Of a stretch of DNA of 64,000 bases, positions 11,362-21,078 are shown one piece after another (within the stretch, counting starts at the first letter, position 1; every line of letters begins with the position of its first letter). The notes under the pieces are model-generated. The model was not told the origin of the DNA. It made no database searches and was given only the letters and a program-made list of their open reading frames with translations. A program made the translations under genes and the position numbers. The stretch lies in assembly GCA_019239415.1 (NCBI GenBank), contig JAFAZW010000038.1, positions 1-64,000 of the forward strand. The letters run 5' to 3'. This DNA comes from Alphaproteobacteria bacterium. Its GTDB lineage: Bacteria; Pseudomonadota; Alphaproteobacteria; Sphingomonadales; Sphingomonadaceae.

Positions 11362-12126
11362 TCAGCTCTCTGTATAGCGGAGAAGGAGCCACTCGCGGCC
11401 CGCGATCAGGCGGGCGAGCTCAGCGGCCGCGCCGGGCGGCGCCCCCCGATAGAAACGGGCGAGCTCGGCCGCGAGATCGCGGGCCATGGCCTCCTCCAAT
11501 GCCTCACAGCGGCGGAACCCGAGGAAGCGTGAGCCGATCCCGAACAGGGTGAGGCCGTAGGCCGACTCGAGGTGGCGGGCCAGAGCGAGGTTCTGCATCG
11601 GGTTGAGGTCCGCGCTGAAATAGCCGTTGGGGAAGGCGGCGATGGCTTCGGCGGGCGATGAGACCGGCACGAATTGGAAGATCACCTCCCCATCCTCGGC
11701 GATCCGCAAGGCCCGGTCCGGATCCCGGTTGACCGTGAGGAGGTCGTTCGAGTCCCCGGGCGTGGCCCAGTCCAGCAAGCCGGCGACGTCTCGCACGTCG
11801 ACCGCCTCGGCGCGTTTGAGGAGATTGGTCAAGCGGACCGGAAATTCGGTCGGCTGCTCCTCATCGAGACCCTCGACATCGTCCAGGCCGTAATGATCCG
11901 TGCCGTGTCCAGAAGTGTAGCAGGCCTGGCCGAGGTCATCGAGCGACGCCAGGATGCATTGGTGCGGCCGCTCCCGCTGAAGGCGGGCGTGGAGATCCAG
12001 CAGGTCGGCGAAGCAGGGGATGCTGCGCGCCGTCACGCCGTCGCAAAGCAATTCATTGAAGGTGAGCGGCTTCGCCTCGGCGAACGGGATCAGCCGGACC
12101 GGCCGTGCCCGTCTGAATCCGATCAT
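11362..12126 (-). CDS. Hypothetical protein (254 aa)
   Basis: Long ORF with coherent protein sequence; family not recognised. Confidence 0.7.
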   Translation of the reverse strand: MIGFRRARPVRLIPFAEAKPLTFNELLCDGVTARSIPCFADLLDLHARLQRERPHQCILASLDDLGQACYTSGHGTDHYGLDDVEGLDEEQPTEFPVRLTNLLKRAEAVDVRDVAGLLDWATPGDSNDLLTVNRDPDRALRIAEDGEVIFQFVPVSSPAEAIAAFPNGYFSADLNPMQNLALARHLESAYGLTLFGIGSRFLGFRRCEALEEAMARDLAAELARFYRGAPPGAAAELARLIAGREWLLLRYTES

Positions 12127-12127
12127 G

Positions 12128-12643
12128 TCAGCCGCCCCTGGCAGTGGCGGGGCCGAGAGTGATCCTTATCGCCGCCTCCGGCTCCAGTTCCACCTCGTCG
12201 CAATTGTCCCCGGGGCCCGCCCGGTCGACGACCAGGAAGTCGCTCTCCTCGAGGACCAGCAGGAAGTGGTGCCACACGCCCTTCCCGTAATGGACGCCCT
12301 GGTGGCCGTCGGCGCGGAAGAGGCGGATGGCGGTGGGGTCGAAGGGGCCGGGCGGGGCCACCGCGACGAGGTACGGGCGGTCGCTCAAGGGGACGAAGGT
12401 CTGGCTGCCGAGGGGATGGCGCTCGAACGCCTTCAGCACCCGCTCCGCGAGGGGGCGGGCGCGGAACAGGCTGACGATGGGGGTGCCGCCGCCGTCGGCG
12501 ACGTCGATGTCGGCGAGGCGGTCGTAGCGGACGGCGTGGCCCTGGTTGATGGCGAGCTTCACCGCCGCGTCCGACGCTTCGATCACGCTGCCGAACGGCG
12601 CGAAGGCCTCGGCGGTCAGCGGCTCCGGTGTCATTTCGCGCAT
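12128..12643 (-). CDS. allA: Ureidoglycolate lyase
   Basis: PEPLTAEAFAPFGSVIEA...GVHYGKGVWHHFLLVLEE. Confidence 0.88.
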   Translation of the reverse strand: MREMTPEPLTAEAFAPFGSVIEASDAAVKLAINQGHAVRYDRLADIDVADGGGTPIVSLFRARPLAERVLKAFERHPLGSQTFVPLSDRPYLVAVAPPGPFDPTAIRLFRADGHQGVHYGKGVWHHFLLVLEESDFLVVDRAGPGDNCDEVELEPEAAIRITLGPATARGG

Positions 12644-12688
12644 GCGGCGAGCTTGGCACAGAGCGCAGTTTCATCCTAGCAGTAGCGG

Positions 12689-13600
12689 GTGCACCCGATC
12701 GAAACCCCCTATCCCCGCGACCTCATCGGCTACGGCCGGACGCCGCCGCATGCGCGCTGGCCGGGCGGCGCCCGCATCGCCGTGCAGCTCGTCCTGAATT
12801 ACGAGGAAGGCGCCGAGGCCAACGTCCTCGACGGCGATCCGGCGTCGGAGGCCTTCCTCTCCGACATTGCCAATGCGGCCCCGGTCGAGGGCGCCCGGCA
12901 CATGAGCATGGAGCAGATCTACGAATATGGATCGCGCGCCGGCGTGTGGCGGCTGCTGCGGCTGTTCGAGCGCTTTGGGGTGCCGGTGACGGTGTTCGGC
13001 GTGGCGCTGGCGATGGAGCGCAACCCGGCGGTGGTCGAGGCCTTCCTCGAGGCCGGGCACGAGATCGCCTCGCACGGCTGGCGGTGGATCAACTATCAGC
13101 ACGTGCCCGAAGCCGAGGAGCGCGCCGACATGGAGCGCGCCGTCGAGGTGCACACGAGGCTGACCGGGGAGCGCCCGCTCGGCTGGTACACGGGCCGGAC
13201 CAGCCCCAATACGCGCGGCATCGTCGCCGGGGAAGGCGGCTTCCTCTACGATGCCGACGACTATTCGGACGACCTGCCCTTCTGGACGGAGGTGGCGGGG
13301 CGCAGCCACCTCATCGTCCCTTATTCGCTGGAGACGAACGACATGCGCTTCGCCTCGGCGAACATGCACACCGGGGACCAGTTCTTCGGCTATCTGCGCG
13401 ACGCGTTCGACATCCTCTATGCGGAAGGGGAGGAGCGGCCGAAGATGATGTCGGTCGGCCTCCACTGCCGGCTGGCGGGTCGCCCGGGCAAGCTCGCGGG
13501 GCTCGAACGCTTCCTGCGCCACGCGCTCGGCCACCAGGACGTCTGGTTCTGCCGGCGGATCGAGATCGCCCGCCACTGGCGCGCCGAGCATCCCCTATGA
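12689..13600 (+). CDS. puuE: Allantoinase PuuE (polysaccharide deacetylase type)
   Basis: YPRDLIGYGRTPPHARWPGGARIAVQLVLNYEEGAE...GHEIASHGWRWI. Confidence 0.93.
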   Translation: MHPIETPYPRDLIGYGRTPPHARWPGGARIAVQLVLNYEEGAEANVLDGDPASEAFLSDIANAAPVEGARHMSMEQIYEYGSRAGVWRLLRLFERFGVPVTVFGVALAMERNPAVVEAFLEAGHEIASHGWRWINYQHVPEAEERADMERAVEVHTRLTGERPLGWYTGRTSPNTRGIVAGEGGFLYDADDYSDDLPFWTEVAGRSHLIVPYSLETNDMRFASANMHTGDQFFGYLRDAFDILYAEGEERPKMMSVGLHCRLAGRPGKLAGLERFLRHALGHQDVWFCRRIEIARHWRAEHPL

Positions 13601-14583
13601 CGCAATTGCGCCAGCTCTACGTCAACCTCGCCCAGCCGCGCCTCGGCGCCGCGGTGGTCTACGCGACCGACGATTTCTTCGCGGACAAGGCGCGCCTGAT
13701 CGACCCGGCCGACCCGGTCTTCATTCCCGGCAAGTATGACGACCACGGCAAGTGGATGGACGGCTGGGAAAGCCGTCGCAAGCGGACGCCCGGCCACGAT
13801 TTCTGCGTCGTCCGCCTCGGCCTTCCCGGCCTGATCGAGGGTTTCGAGATCGATACGCGCCACTTCACCGGCAATTATCCGCCCTTCGCGGAGGTCGAGG
13901 TCTGCCGGAGCGATGACGACGTGCCCGCCGACGATGCCGGCTGGACGCTGGTGACCGGGCGGCTCCCGCTGCAGGGGGACCATCGGACCTATTTCCCGAT
14001 CCAGCATCGCGAGCCGGCGACCCATGTCCGGCTGCACATCTTTCCGGACGGCGGCGTCGCCCGGCTGCGGGTGTGGGGGACGGTCGCCAAAGACTGGTCG
14101 AAGGTCGGCCCGGACGAGCGGATCGACCTGCTGGCGATGGAGAATGGCGGGCGCGGCATCATCGCCAACGATGAGCATTACGGCGCCGTCGAGAACCTGA
14201 CCGCGCCCGGGCGCGGGGTGAACATGGGTGACGGCTGGGAGACCAGGCGCCGGCGCGAGCCGGGCCACGATTGGGCCGTGCTCGCGTTGGGCGCTCCCGG
14301 GCTGGTCGACGAGGTCGTCGTCGACACCGCCCACTTCAAGGGCAATTATCCGGACCGCTGCTTCCTCCAGGGGGCACCGGAAGCGCGCGGATCGCCGGAG
14401 GAGATCGGCGCGCAATCGGAAGACTGGCCGGTGCTGCTGCCGGAGGTGAAGCTCGAGGCCGACACGGTCCATGTGTTCCGGGAGGGCCTCGCCGATCTCG
14501 GCGCCGTCCGCTTCGTGCGGCTGAACATCGTCCCGGACGGGGGCGTCAGCCGGCTGCGGCTGATCGGACGCGTGGCGCGATGA
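13597..14583 (+). CDS. alc: Allantoicase
   Basis: LAQPRLGAAVVYATDDFFADKARL...DTRHFTGNYPP duplicated allantoicase repeat. Confidence 0.93.
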   Translation: MTQLRQLYVNLAQPRLGAAVVYATDDFFADKARLIDPADPVFIPGKYDDHGKWMDGWESRRKRTPGHDFCVVRLGLPGLIEGFEIDTRHFTGNYPPFAEVEVCRSDDDVPADDAGWTLVTGRLPLQGDHRTYFPIQHREPATHVRLHIFPDGGVARLRVWGTVAKDWSKVGPDERIDLLAMENGGRGIIANDEHYGAVENLTAPGRGVNMGDGWETRRRREPGHDWAVLALGAPGLVDEVVVDTAHFKGNYPDRCFLQGAPEARGSPEEIGAQSEDWPVLLPEVKLEADTVHVFREGLADLGAVRFVRLNIVPDGGVSRLRLIGRVAR

Positions 14584-15014
14584 CCGCCTTGTTCGACCAT
14601 TCGCCCTGGGTCGAGGAACGGGCCGACGCGCGTCCGTCTTGCGGCGACCGCCATGCGGACCTGATGGCCGTGGTCCACGACGCGACTCCCGAGGAGCAGC
14701 TCGCGTTGATCCGCGCCCATCCCGAGCTCGCCGGCAAGGCCGCAATCGCCCTCACCGAGGCCAGCGCGGCCGAGCAGGCCAGCGCCGGGCTCGACCGGCT
14801 GAGCCGGGAGGAGTTCGAGCGGTTCCACGCGCTCAATGCCGCCTATCGCGAGAAATTCGGCTTCCCGTTCATCATTTGCGTGCGCCTGACCGACAAGGCC
14901 GGCATCCTCGCCGCGATGGAGCGCCGCCTCGCCAATGATCGCGACGCGGAGATCGCCACCGCGCTCGACGAGATCGGCAAGATCGTCCGGCTGCGGCTGG
15001 AGGCCGACGCATGA
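14580..15014 (+). CDS. uraD: OHCU decarboxylase
   Basis: IRAHPELAGKAA...FPFIICVR; between alc and uraH (N-terminus short relative to typical). Confidence 0.88.
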   Translation: MTALFDHSPWVEERADARPSCGDRHADLMAVVHDATPEEQLALIRAHPELAGKAAIALTEASAAEQASAGLDRLSREEFERFHALNAAYREKFGFPFIICVRLTDKAGILAAMERRLANDRDAEIATALDEIGKIVRLRLEADA

Positions 15015-15346
15015 ACACCTTCTCCACGCACGTCCTCGACACCATGCACGGCCGACCCGCCGCGGGGATGACGGTGATGCTGAGCGGACCGGAGGGCGAG
15101 ATTGGTCGCGGCAGGACCAATGCCGACGGCCGCTGCCCCGAACTCGCGAAGACGCAGCTCGCGGCCGGCCGCTACGCGCTTCGCTTCGCCGTTGCCGAGT
15201 ATTTCCGGGGCCTCCGCGTCGCGCTGCCCGACCCTCCCTTCCTGGACGAGGTGACGGTGGACTTTGGTGTGGCGGCCGGCGGCGGCCATTATCACGTTCC
15301 GCTGCTCGTCTCGCCCTTCGCCTATTCGACCTACCGGGGCAGCTGA
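15011..15346 (+). CDS. uraH: 5-hydroxyisourate hydrolase
   Basis: THVLDTMHGRPAAGM...HYHVPLLVSPFAYSTYRGS C-terminal YRGS signature. Confidence 0.95.
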   Translation: MNTFSTHVLDTMHGRPAAGMTVMLSGPEGEIGRGRTNADGRCPELAKTQLAAGRYALRFAVAEYFRGLRVALPDPPFLDEVTVDFGVAAGGGHYHVPLLVSPFAYSTYRGS

Positions 15347-15349
15347 CGG

Positions 15350-16534
15350 ATGGCCGTACACCTGGCTGAATGGCTGAACCTGGCGATACGATGGCTGCAC
15401 CTCACCGTCGGGATCGCCTGGATCGGGTCGTCCTTCTATTTCGTCTGGCTCGACAACCACCTCACCAGGCCGGCCGAGGGCGACGCCTCGGGCGAGCTCT
15501 GGTCCGTCCACGGCGGCGGCTTCTACCACAACCAGAAATACCAGGTCGCGCCGGCGAAGATGCCCGCCGACCTGCACTGGTTCAAATGGGAGGCCTACTC
15601 GACCTGGCTCAGCGGCTTCTCGCTGCTCGTGCTGGTCTATTATGTCGGCGCGCAGAGCTTCCTCATCGACCCGGCCAAGGCGCCGCTGAGCCCCGCCGCG
15701 GGAATTGCGATCGGCCTCGCGGCGCTGGCGCTGGGCTGGCTGGTCTATGACGGCCTGTGCCGCTCGCCGGCCGGCGCCAACAACCTGACCCTCGGCGTGT
15801 TCTGGTTCGCCGTCTTGCTCTGGGCCGCCTACACGCTCGACCAGCTCTTCAATTCCCGAGCCGCCTATCTTCACGTCGGCGCGATCCTCGGCAGCGCGAT
15901 GGTCGGGAACGTGTTCCGCGTCATCATCCCGAACCAGCGCAAGGTGGTCGCCGACCTCATCGCCGGGCGGACACCCGATCCGCGCCTCGGCGCGGCGGCC
16001 AAGCAGCGCTCGCTGCACAACAACTACATGACGCTCCCGGTGCTGTTCATCATGATCAGCAACCATTACCCGATGACCTACGGCGCCGAGCGGCCGTGGC
16101 TGGTGCTCGCTTTGCTGGGCCTCAGCGGAGTCGCGGTCCGCCACGTCTTCAACCTGCGCGGCCGCGGGCAGGCGACCGGTCTCGCGATCGCCGTGGCCGC
16201 CATTCTCGCCGTCGCCAGCGTCACCTACGTCACTTTCGAGAAAGGCGGCGGCGCCGCCGGCGCGGCGGCGGGCTCGGTCACCTACGCCGAGGTTCGGCCG
16301 CTGCTCGCCACCCATTGCGCCGGCTGCCACAGCCCGCATCCGACCAACCGGGCCTTCGCCGCGCCGCCGCTCGGCCTCGCCTTCGACAGCTACGAGCATG
16401 TCCGCGCCGCCGCGCCGCGGATCAAGGCGGTGGCGGTCGATGCGCAGGTCATGCCGCTCGGCAATCCCACGGGCATGACCGCGGCCGAGCGCCGGCAGCT
16501 CGGCGCGTGGATCGCGGCGGGGACGCCGCGATGA
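15350..16534 (+). CDS. puuD: Urate hydroxylase PuuD (membrane domain + cytochrome c)
   Basis: N-terminal TM region, WIGSSFYFVWLDNHL, C-terminal THCAGCHSPHP haem c motif. Confidence 0.9.
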   Translation: MAVHLAEWLNLAIRWLHLTVGIAWIGSSFYFVWLDNHLTRPAEGDASGELWSVHGGGFYHNQKYQVAPAKMPADLHWFKWEAYSTWLSGFSLLVLVYYVGAQSFLIDPAKAPLSPAAGIAIGLAALALGWLVYDGLCRSPAGANNLTLGVFWFAVLLWAAYTLDQLFNSRAAYLHVGAILGSAMVGNVFRVIIPNQRKVVADLIAGRTPDPRLGAAAKQRSLHNNYMTLPVLFIMISNHYPMTYGAERPWLVLALLGLSGVAVRHVFNLRGRGQATGLAIAVAAILAVASVTYVTFEKGGGAAGAAAGSVTYAEVRPLLATHCAGCHSPHPTNRAFAAPPLGLAFDSYEHVRAAAPRIKAVAVDAQVMPLGNPTGMTAAERRQLGAWIAAGTPR

Positions 16535-17913
16535 TCCGCTTCGTCCTCGATGGCGAGGTAATCGAGGTCGCGGACGCCGCGCCGACCGATACCTTGCTCG
16601 ACCATCTCCGCTACAGGCTCCGCCGGACCGGCACCAAGGAGGGCTGCGCCGAGGGCGATTGCGGCGCCTGCACGGTGGTCGTCGGCGAGCTTGACGGCGA
16701 CGCGGTCAAATGGCGCGCCGTGAATGCGTGCATCCTCTTCCTGCCAATGGTCGACGGCAAGGCGGTCGCGACCGTCGAGAGCCTGTCGCGAAACGGCGCG
16801 CTCCACCCGGTCCAGCGGGCGATAGCCGACGGGCACGGGTCGCAATGCGGCTTCTGCACGCCCGGCTTCGTGATGTCCCTCTACGGCCGGAGCATCGGCG
16901 CGCTCGGGACGGAGGGCACTCCGGTCAGGGACGTCATCGCCGGCAACCTCTGCCGCTGCACCGGCTACGGGCCGATCCTGGCGGCCGGCGAGGCCAATCC
17001 CCCCCAGCCGGCCGACGATCGCGAAACCGCCGCCGTCCTCCGGTCGATCGCTCCCCTCCGGTCGGGGCCGGGATGGTTCGCTCCCAGGACCTCCGACGAG
17101 CTGGCGGCCCTGCTGCTCGAGCACCCCGACGCGCGGATCGTCGCCGGCGCCACCGACGTCGGGCTGTGGGTGACCAAGGGCCTCAGGGACCTCGGCACAA
17201 CGATCTTCATCGGCGACATCGCCGACCTCCGTGGGATCGACGAGGACGGCGACGCCGTGACGATCGGTGCGGCGGTCCGTTATTCGGAGGCGAAGCAAGC
17301 GCTCGCAGCGCTCCACCGCGACCTTGGGGAGCTGGTCCGCCGCATCGGCGGCCTCCAGGTCCGCAATGCCGGGACCATCGGCGGCAACATCGCCAACGGC
17401 TCGCCGATCGGCGACATGCCGCCGGCGCTGATCGCGCTCGGCGCGGAGCTGGTGCTCCGGCGGGGGGGCGAGCGCCGCGCCATGCCGCTCGAACGGTTTT
17501 TCCTCGCTTACGGGAAGCAGGACCGGCAGCCCGGGGAGTTCGTCGAGCGCGTGCGCATCCCCCGCCCGCGCGCGAGCACCCGCATCCGCATCGCCAAGCT
17601 CTCGAAGCGGTTCGACAGCGACATCTCGGCCGTGTGCGGCGCCTTCGCCATCCGGCTGGAGGAAGGCCGCGTCGTCGAGGCGCGGGTCGCGTTCGGCGGC
17701 ATGGCCGGCATTCCCGCCCGCGCGCCCGCCTGCGAGGCGGCGCTGACCGGAAAGCCGTGGTGCGAAGCGACGTTCGCCGAGGCCGCCGCGGCCTTGGCGG
17801 AGGACTATCGGCCGCTCAGCGATCTCAGGGGATCGGCCGCGTACCGCCTGACCGTTGCCGCCAATCTCGTGCGGAGCCTGGGCCTCGAACGCGAGAACCT
17901 GTTCGATGTCTGA
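16531..17913 (+). CDS. xdhA: Xanthine dehydrogenase small subunit
   Basis: GCAEGDCGACTVVVGE 2Fe-2S, FCTPGFVMSLY, FAD-binding domain. Confidence 0.94.
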   Translation: MIRFVLDGEVIEVADAAPTDTLLDHLRYRLRRTGTKEGCAEGDCGACTVVVGELDGDAVKWRAVNACILFLPMVDGKAVATVESLSRNGALHPVQRAIADGHGSQCGFCTPGFVMSLYGRSIGALGTEGTPVRDVIAGNLCRCTGYGPILAAGEANPPQPADDRETAAVLRSIAPLRSGPGWFAPRTSDELAALLLEHPDARIVAGATDVGLWVTKGLRDLGTTIFIGDIADLRGIDEDGDAVTIGAAVRYSEAKQALAALHRDLGELVRRIGGLQVRNAGTIGGNIANGSPIGDMPPALIALGAELVLRRGGERRAMPLERFFLAYGKQDRQPGEFVERVRIPRPRASTRIRIAKLSKRFDSDISAVCGAFAIRLEEGRVVEARVAFGGMAGIPARAPACEAALTGKPWCEATFAEAAAALAEDYRPLSDLRGSAAYRLTVAANLVRSLGLERENLFDV

Positions 17914-20146
17914 CGCCGTCGGCCAGCCGCTGCGCCACGACAGCGCCGAGGGCCACGTCGCCGGCACCGCGCGCTATGTCGACGATCTGCCCGAGCCGCC
18001 CGGGATTCTCCATCTCGCCTTCGGCCTCGCCGCGGACGGCCATGCGCGGCTGACCGGCCTCGACCTGACCGAGGTGCGCGCCGCCCCCGGCGTCGTCGCG
18101 GTCTTCACGGCCGCGGACATTCCGGGCGAGAACAATGTCGGCCCCGTCGTCCACGACGACCGGCTCTTCGCCGAGGACGAGATCCTCTATCCCGGCCAGC
18201 CGCTGTTCTTGGTGGCGGCGACCACCCACCGCGCCGCGCGCATCGCCGCCCGGCTGGCGAAGGTCGAGGCCGAGCCGCGCCCCGCTTTCGTCACCATCGC
18301 CGACGCGGCCGCCGCGGGCATGGATTTCGAGCCCCCGCAGATCATGGCGCGGGGCGATGCCGCCGCCGCGCTCGCCGGCGCGGCCCACCGCCTCGCCGGC
18401 ACGCTGACGATGGGCGGGCAGGAGCATTTCTACCTCGAGGGCCAGGCTGCCCTGGCCGTTCCCGGCGAGGCGGGGCAGATCCATGTCGTCAGCTCGACCC
18501 AGCATCCGAGCGAGGTCCAGCATCTGATCGCGGTGCTGCTGGGCGTGACGAGCGCCGACGTGACGGTCGAGGTGCGCCGGATGGGCGGCGGGTTCGGCGG
18601 CAAGGAGACGCAAGCCGCAGCCTATGCGGCGGCCTGCGCCCTCGTCGCGGCGCGTACCGGCCGGCCGGCGAAGATCCGCGCCGACCGCGACGACGACATG
18701 GCGATGACGGGCAAGCGCCACGACTTCATCGCCGACTATGACGTCGGTTTCGACGGCGACGGCCGCATCGAGGGCATCAGGATCGCGCTCGCCGCCCGCT
18801 GCGGCGCCACCGTCGACCTCAGCCTCGCGATCAGCGACCGCGCCATGTTCCACGCCGACAATTGCTATTACCTGCCGGCGGTCGAGATCGTGTCGCGCCG
18901 GCTCAAGACCCACAGCGTCTCCAACACCGCTTTCCGCGGCTTCGGCGGGCCCCAGGGGATGATGGCGATCGAGCGCGTGATGGACGCGATCGCCGCTCAT
19001 CTCGGGCTGGATCCCCTCGCCGTCCGCCAAGCCAACCTGTACGGTCCGGGCCGGGACGTGACGCCCTATCACATGCGCGTCGAAGACAATGTCGCGCCCG
19101 AGATCGTCGCCGAGCTCGTCGCGAGCGCGGACTATGCCGCGCGCAGCGAGGCCGTCGCCGGGTTCAATGCGCGCCACCGCATTCTCAAGAAGGGTCTGGC
19201 GCTGACGCCGGTCAAGTTCGGGATCAGCTTCACCACCACCCACCTCAACCAGGCCGGCGCCCTCGTCCTGGTCTATGCCGACGGGTCGATCCACCTCAAC
19301 CACGGCGGCACCGAAATGGGGCAGGGCCTGATGATCAAGGTCGCCCAGGTCGTCGCGGACGTGTTCGGCGTGCCGGTCGCGACGGTGAAGGTCAGCGCCA
19401 CCCGCACCGACAAGGTGCCGAACACCTCGGCCACCGCCGCCTCCTCGGGCACGGACCTCAACGCGATGGCGGCCAGGAATGCCGCGGAGACGATCAAGCA
19501 GCGGCTCGACGCCTTCGCGGCAACCCAGGCGGATGCGCCAAGCTGGAGCTTCGGCGAACTTTGCCGCAACGCCCATCTCGCGCGGATCTCGCTCGCCGCC
19601 ACCGGCTATTACGCGACCCCCAAGATCCATTACGACCGCGCCGCCCACCGCGGCCGGCCCTTCCTCTACTTCGCTTATGGCGCCGCCCTGAGCGAAGTCG
19701 CGATCGACACGCTCACCGGCGAGCATCGCGTGGTCGCGGTTGACATCCTCCACGACGTCGGCCGCTCGCTCAACCCGGCGGTCGACCTCGGGCAGATCGA
19801 GGGCGGCTTCATCCAGGGCATGGGCTGGCTGACCACCGAAGAGCTCGTCTTCGATGAACGCGGCCGCCTGCTCACCCACGCGCCATCCACCTACAAGATC
19901 CCGACCGCGGGCGATCGGCCGCCGCGCATGGCCATGCGCCTGTGGGACCGCGGCGAGAATGTCGAGGCGACGATCCATCGCTCCAAGGCGGTCGGCGAGC
20001 CGCCGCTGATGCTCGCCATCTCGGTCTTCTCGGCCCTCACCCAGGCCGTCGCCGCCGCGGCGCCCGGCAAGGGCCTGCCGAAGCTCGACGCGCCCGCCAC
20101 CCCGGAGCGCATCCTCGCCGCGATCGCCGAGCTGCGGGCGCGATGA
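17906..20146 (+). CDS. xdhB: Xanthine dehydrogenase large subunit (molybdopterin binding)
   Basis: GTARYVDDLPEPPGILHLAFGLA...GGFGGKETQA...AFRGFGGPQGM. Confidence 0.95.
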   Translation: MSDAVGQPLRHDSAEGHVAGTARYVDDLPEPPGILHLAFGLAADGHARLTGLDLTEVRAAPGVVAVFTAADIPGENNVGPVVHDDRLFAEDEILYPGQPLFLVAATTHRAARIAARLAKVEAEPRPAFVTIADAAAAGMDFEPPQIMARGDAAAALAGAAHRLAGTLTMGGQEHFYLEGQAALAVPGEAGQIHVVSSTQHPSEVQHLIAVLLGVTSADVTVEVRRMGGGFGGKETQAAAYAAACALVAARTGRPAKIRADRDDDMAMTGKRHDFIADYDVGFDGDGRIEGIRIALAARCGATVDLSLAISDRAMFHADNCYYLPAVEIVSRRLKTHSVSNTAFRGFGGPQGMMAIERVMDAIAAHLGLDPLAVRQANLYGPGRDVTPYHMRVEDNVAPEIVAELVASADYAARSEAVAGFNARHRILKKGLALTPVKFGISFTTTHLNQAGALVLVYADGSIHLNHGGTEMGQGLMIKVAQVVADVFGVPVATVKVSATRTDKVPNTSATAASSGTDLNAMAARNAAETIKQRLDAFAATQADAPSWSFGELCRNAHLARISLAATGYYATPKIHYDRAAHRGRPFLYFAYGAALSEVAIDTLTGEHRVVAVDILHDVGRSLNPAVDLGQIEGGFIQGMGWLTTEELVFDERGRLLTHAPSTYKIPTAGDRPPRMAMRLWDRGENVEATIHRSKAVGEPPLMLAISVFSALTQAVAAAAPGKGLPKLDAPATPERILAAIAELRAR

Positions 20147-21078
20147 TGCCCGACTGGCTCGAGGCGGTCCGCGCGGCGCGCGGCAGCGAGCCGGTGGCTC
20201 TCGTCACGATCCTCTCCACCGAGGGCTCGGCACCGCGCCGGGCCGGAACGCGCATGGCGGTCACGGCAGGTGCGAGCACCGGGACGATCGGCGGCGGCGC
20301 GCTCGAATATCAGGCCACCGAGCAGGCGCGCCGCATCCTCGCCGAGCCGCCGGGAAGCTGGCGCGTGCAGGACTGGCCGCTGGGTCCGCTGCTCGGCCAA
20401 TGCTGCGGCGGGCAGGTGCGGCTGATGGTCGAGCATCTGCACTTCGCGCCGGGGGCCTGGGACTGGACCGATTATGTCGAGCGCCGCAAGCCGGTGGCCG
20501 CCTATTTCGCCGGCGCGAATGCGCCGGTCGCTCGGCTCCCGGCCGAACATTGCGAAGCGGGAGTTCCGCCGCCGCTGCCGCCGCGCGCGGCCCGGCCGGG
20601 CGAGGGCACGATCTTCATCGAGCCGGACGACCGCCGGGCGGACCGACCGCTACTGATGTTCGGAGCGGGCCATGTCGGCGTCGCCATCGCGGGCCGCCTG
20701 CCGCGGCTGCCCTTCCGCCTCGCCTGGTTCGATCCGCGCCAGAACCGGGCGTTTCCCGGCGTCTCGACCCAGGACGAGGAGGCGATGGTCGCCTGCGCCG
20801 AGGCGGCGGAGGCGGGCGCGGCGGTGCTGATCTTCACCCACGACCACGGCCTCGATTACCGCCTCACCGCCGCCGCGCTGCGCTCCCGCGCAGCCTTCGT
20901 CGGGCTGATCGGCTCCCAGACCAAGCGCGCCCGCTTCCTGTCGCGGCTTCGGAAGGAGGGCGTCGACGCGTCCCGCCTCACCTGTCCGATCGGTATTCCG
21001 GGCATCTCCGGCCACCAGCCGGACGTGATCGCTGTCGCCGTCCTCGCCCAATTGCTGATGCTGGAGGGAGGCGCATGA
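20143..21078 (+). CDS. xdhC: Xanthine dehydrogenase accessory protein XdhC
   Basis: LVTILSTEGSAPRRAGTRMAV...FGAGHVGVAIAGRL...FVGLIGSQTKRARF. Confidence 0.93.
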   Translation: MMPDWLEAVRAARGSEPVALVTILSTEGSAPRRAGTRMAVTAGASTGTIGGGALEYQATEQARRILAEPPGSWRVQDWPLGPLLGQCCGGQVRLMVEHLHFAPGAWDWTDYVERRKPVAAYFAGANAPVARLPAEHCEAGVPPPLPPRAARPGEGTIFIEPDDRRADRPLLMFGAGHVGVAIAGRLPRLPFRLAWFDPRQNRAFPGVSTQDEEAMVACAEAAEAGAAVLIFTHDHGLDYRLTAAALRSRAAFVGLIGSQTKRARFLSRLRKEGVDASRLTCPIGIPGISGHQPDVIAVAVLAQLLMLEGGA

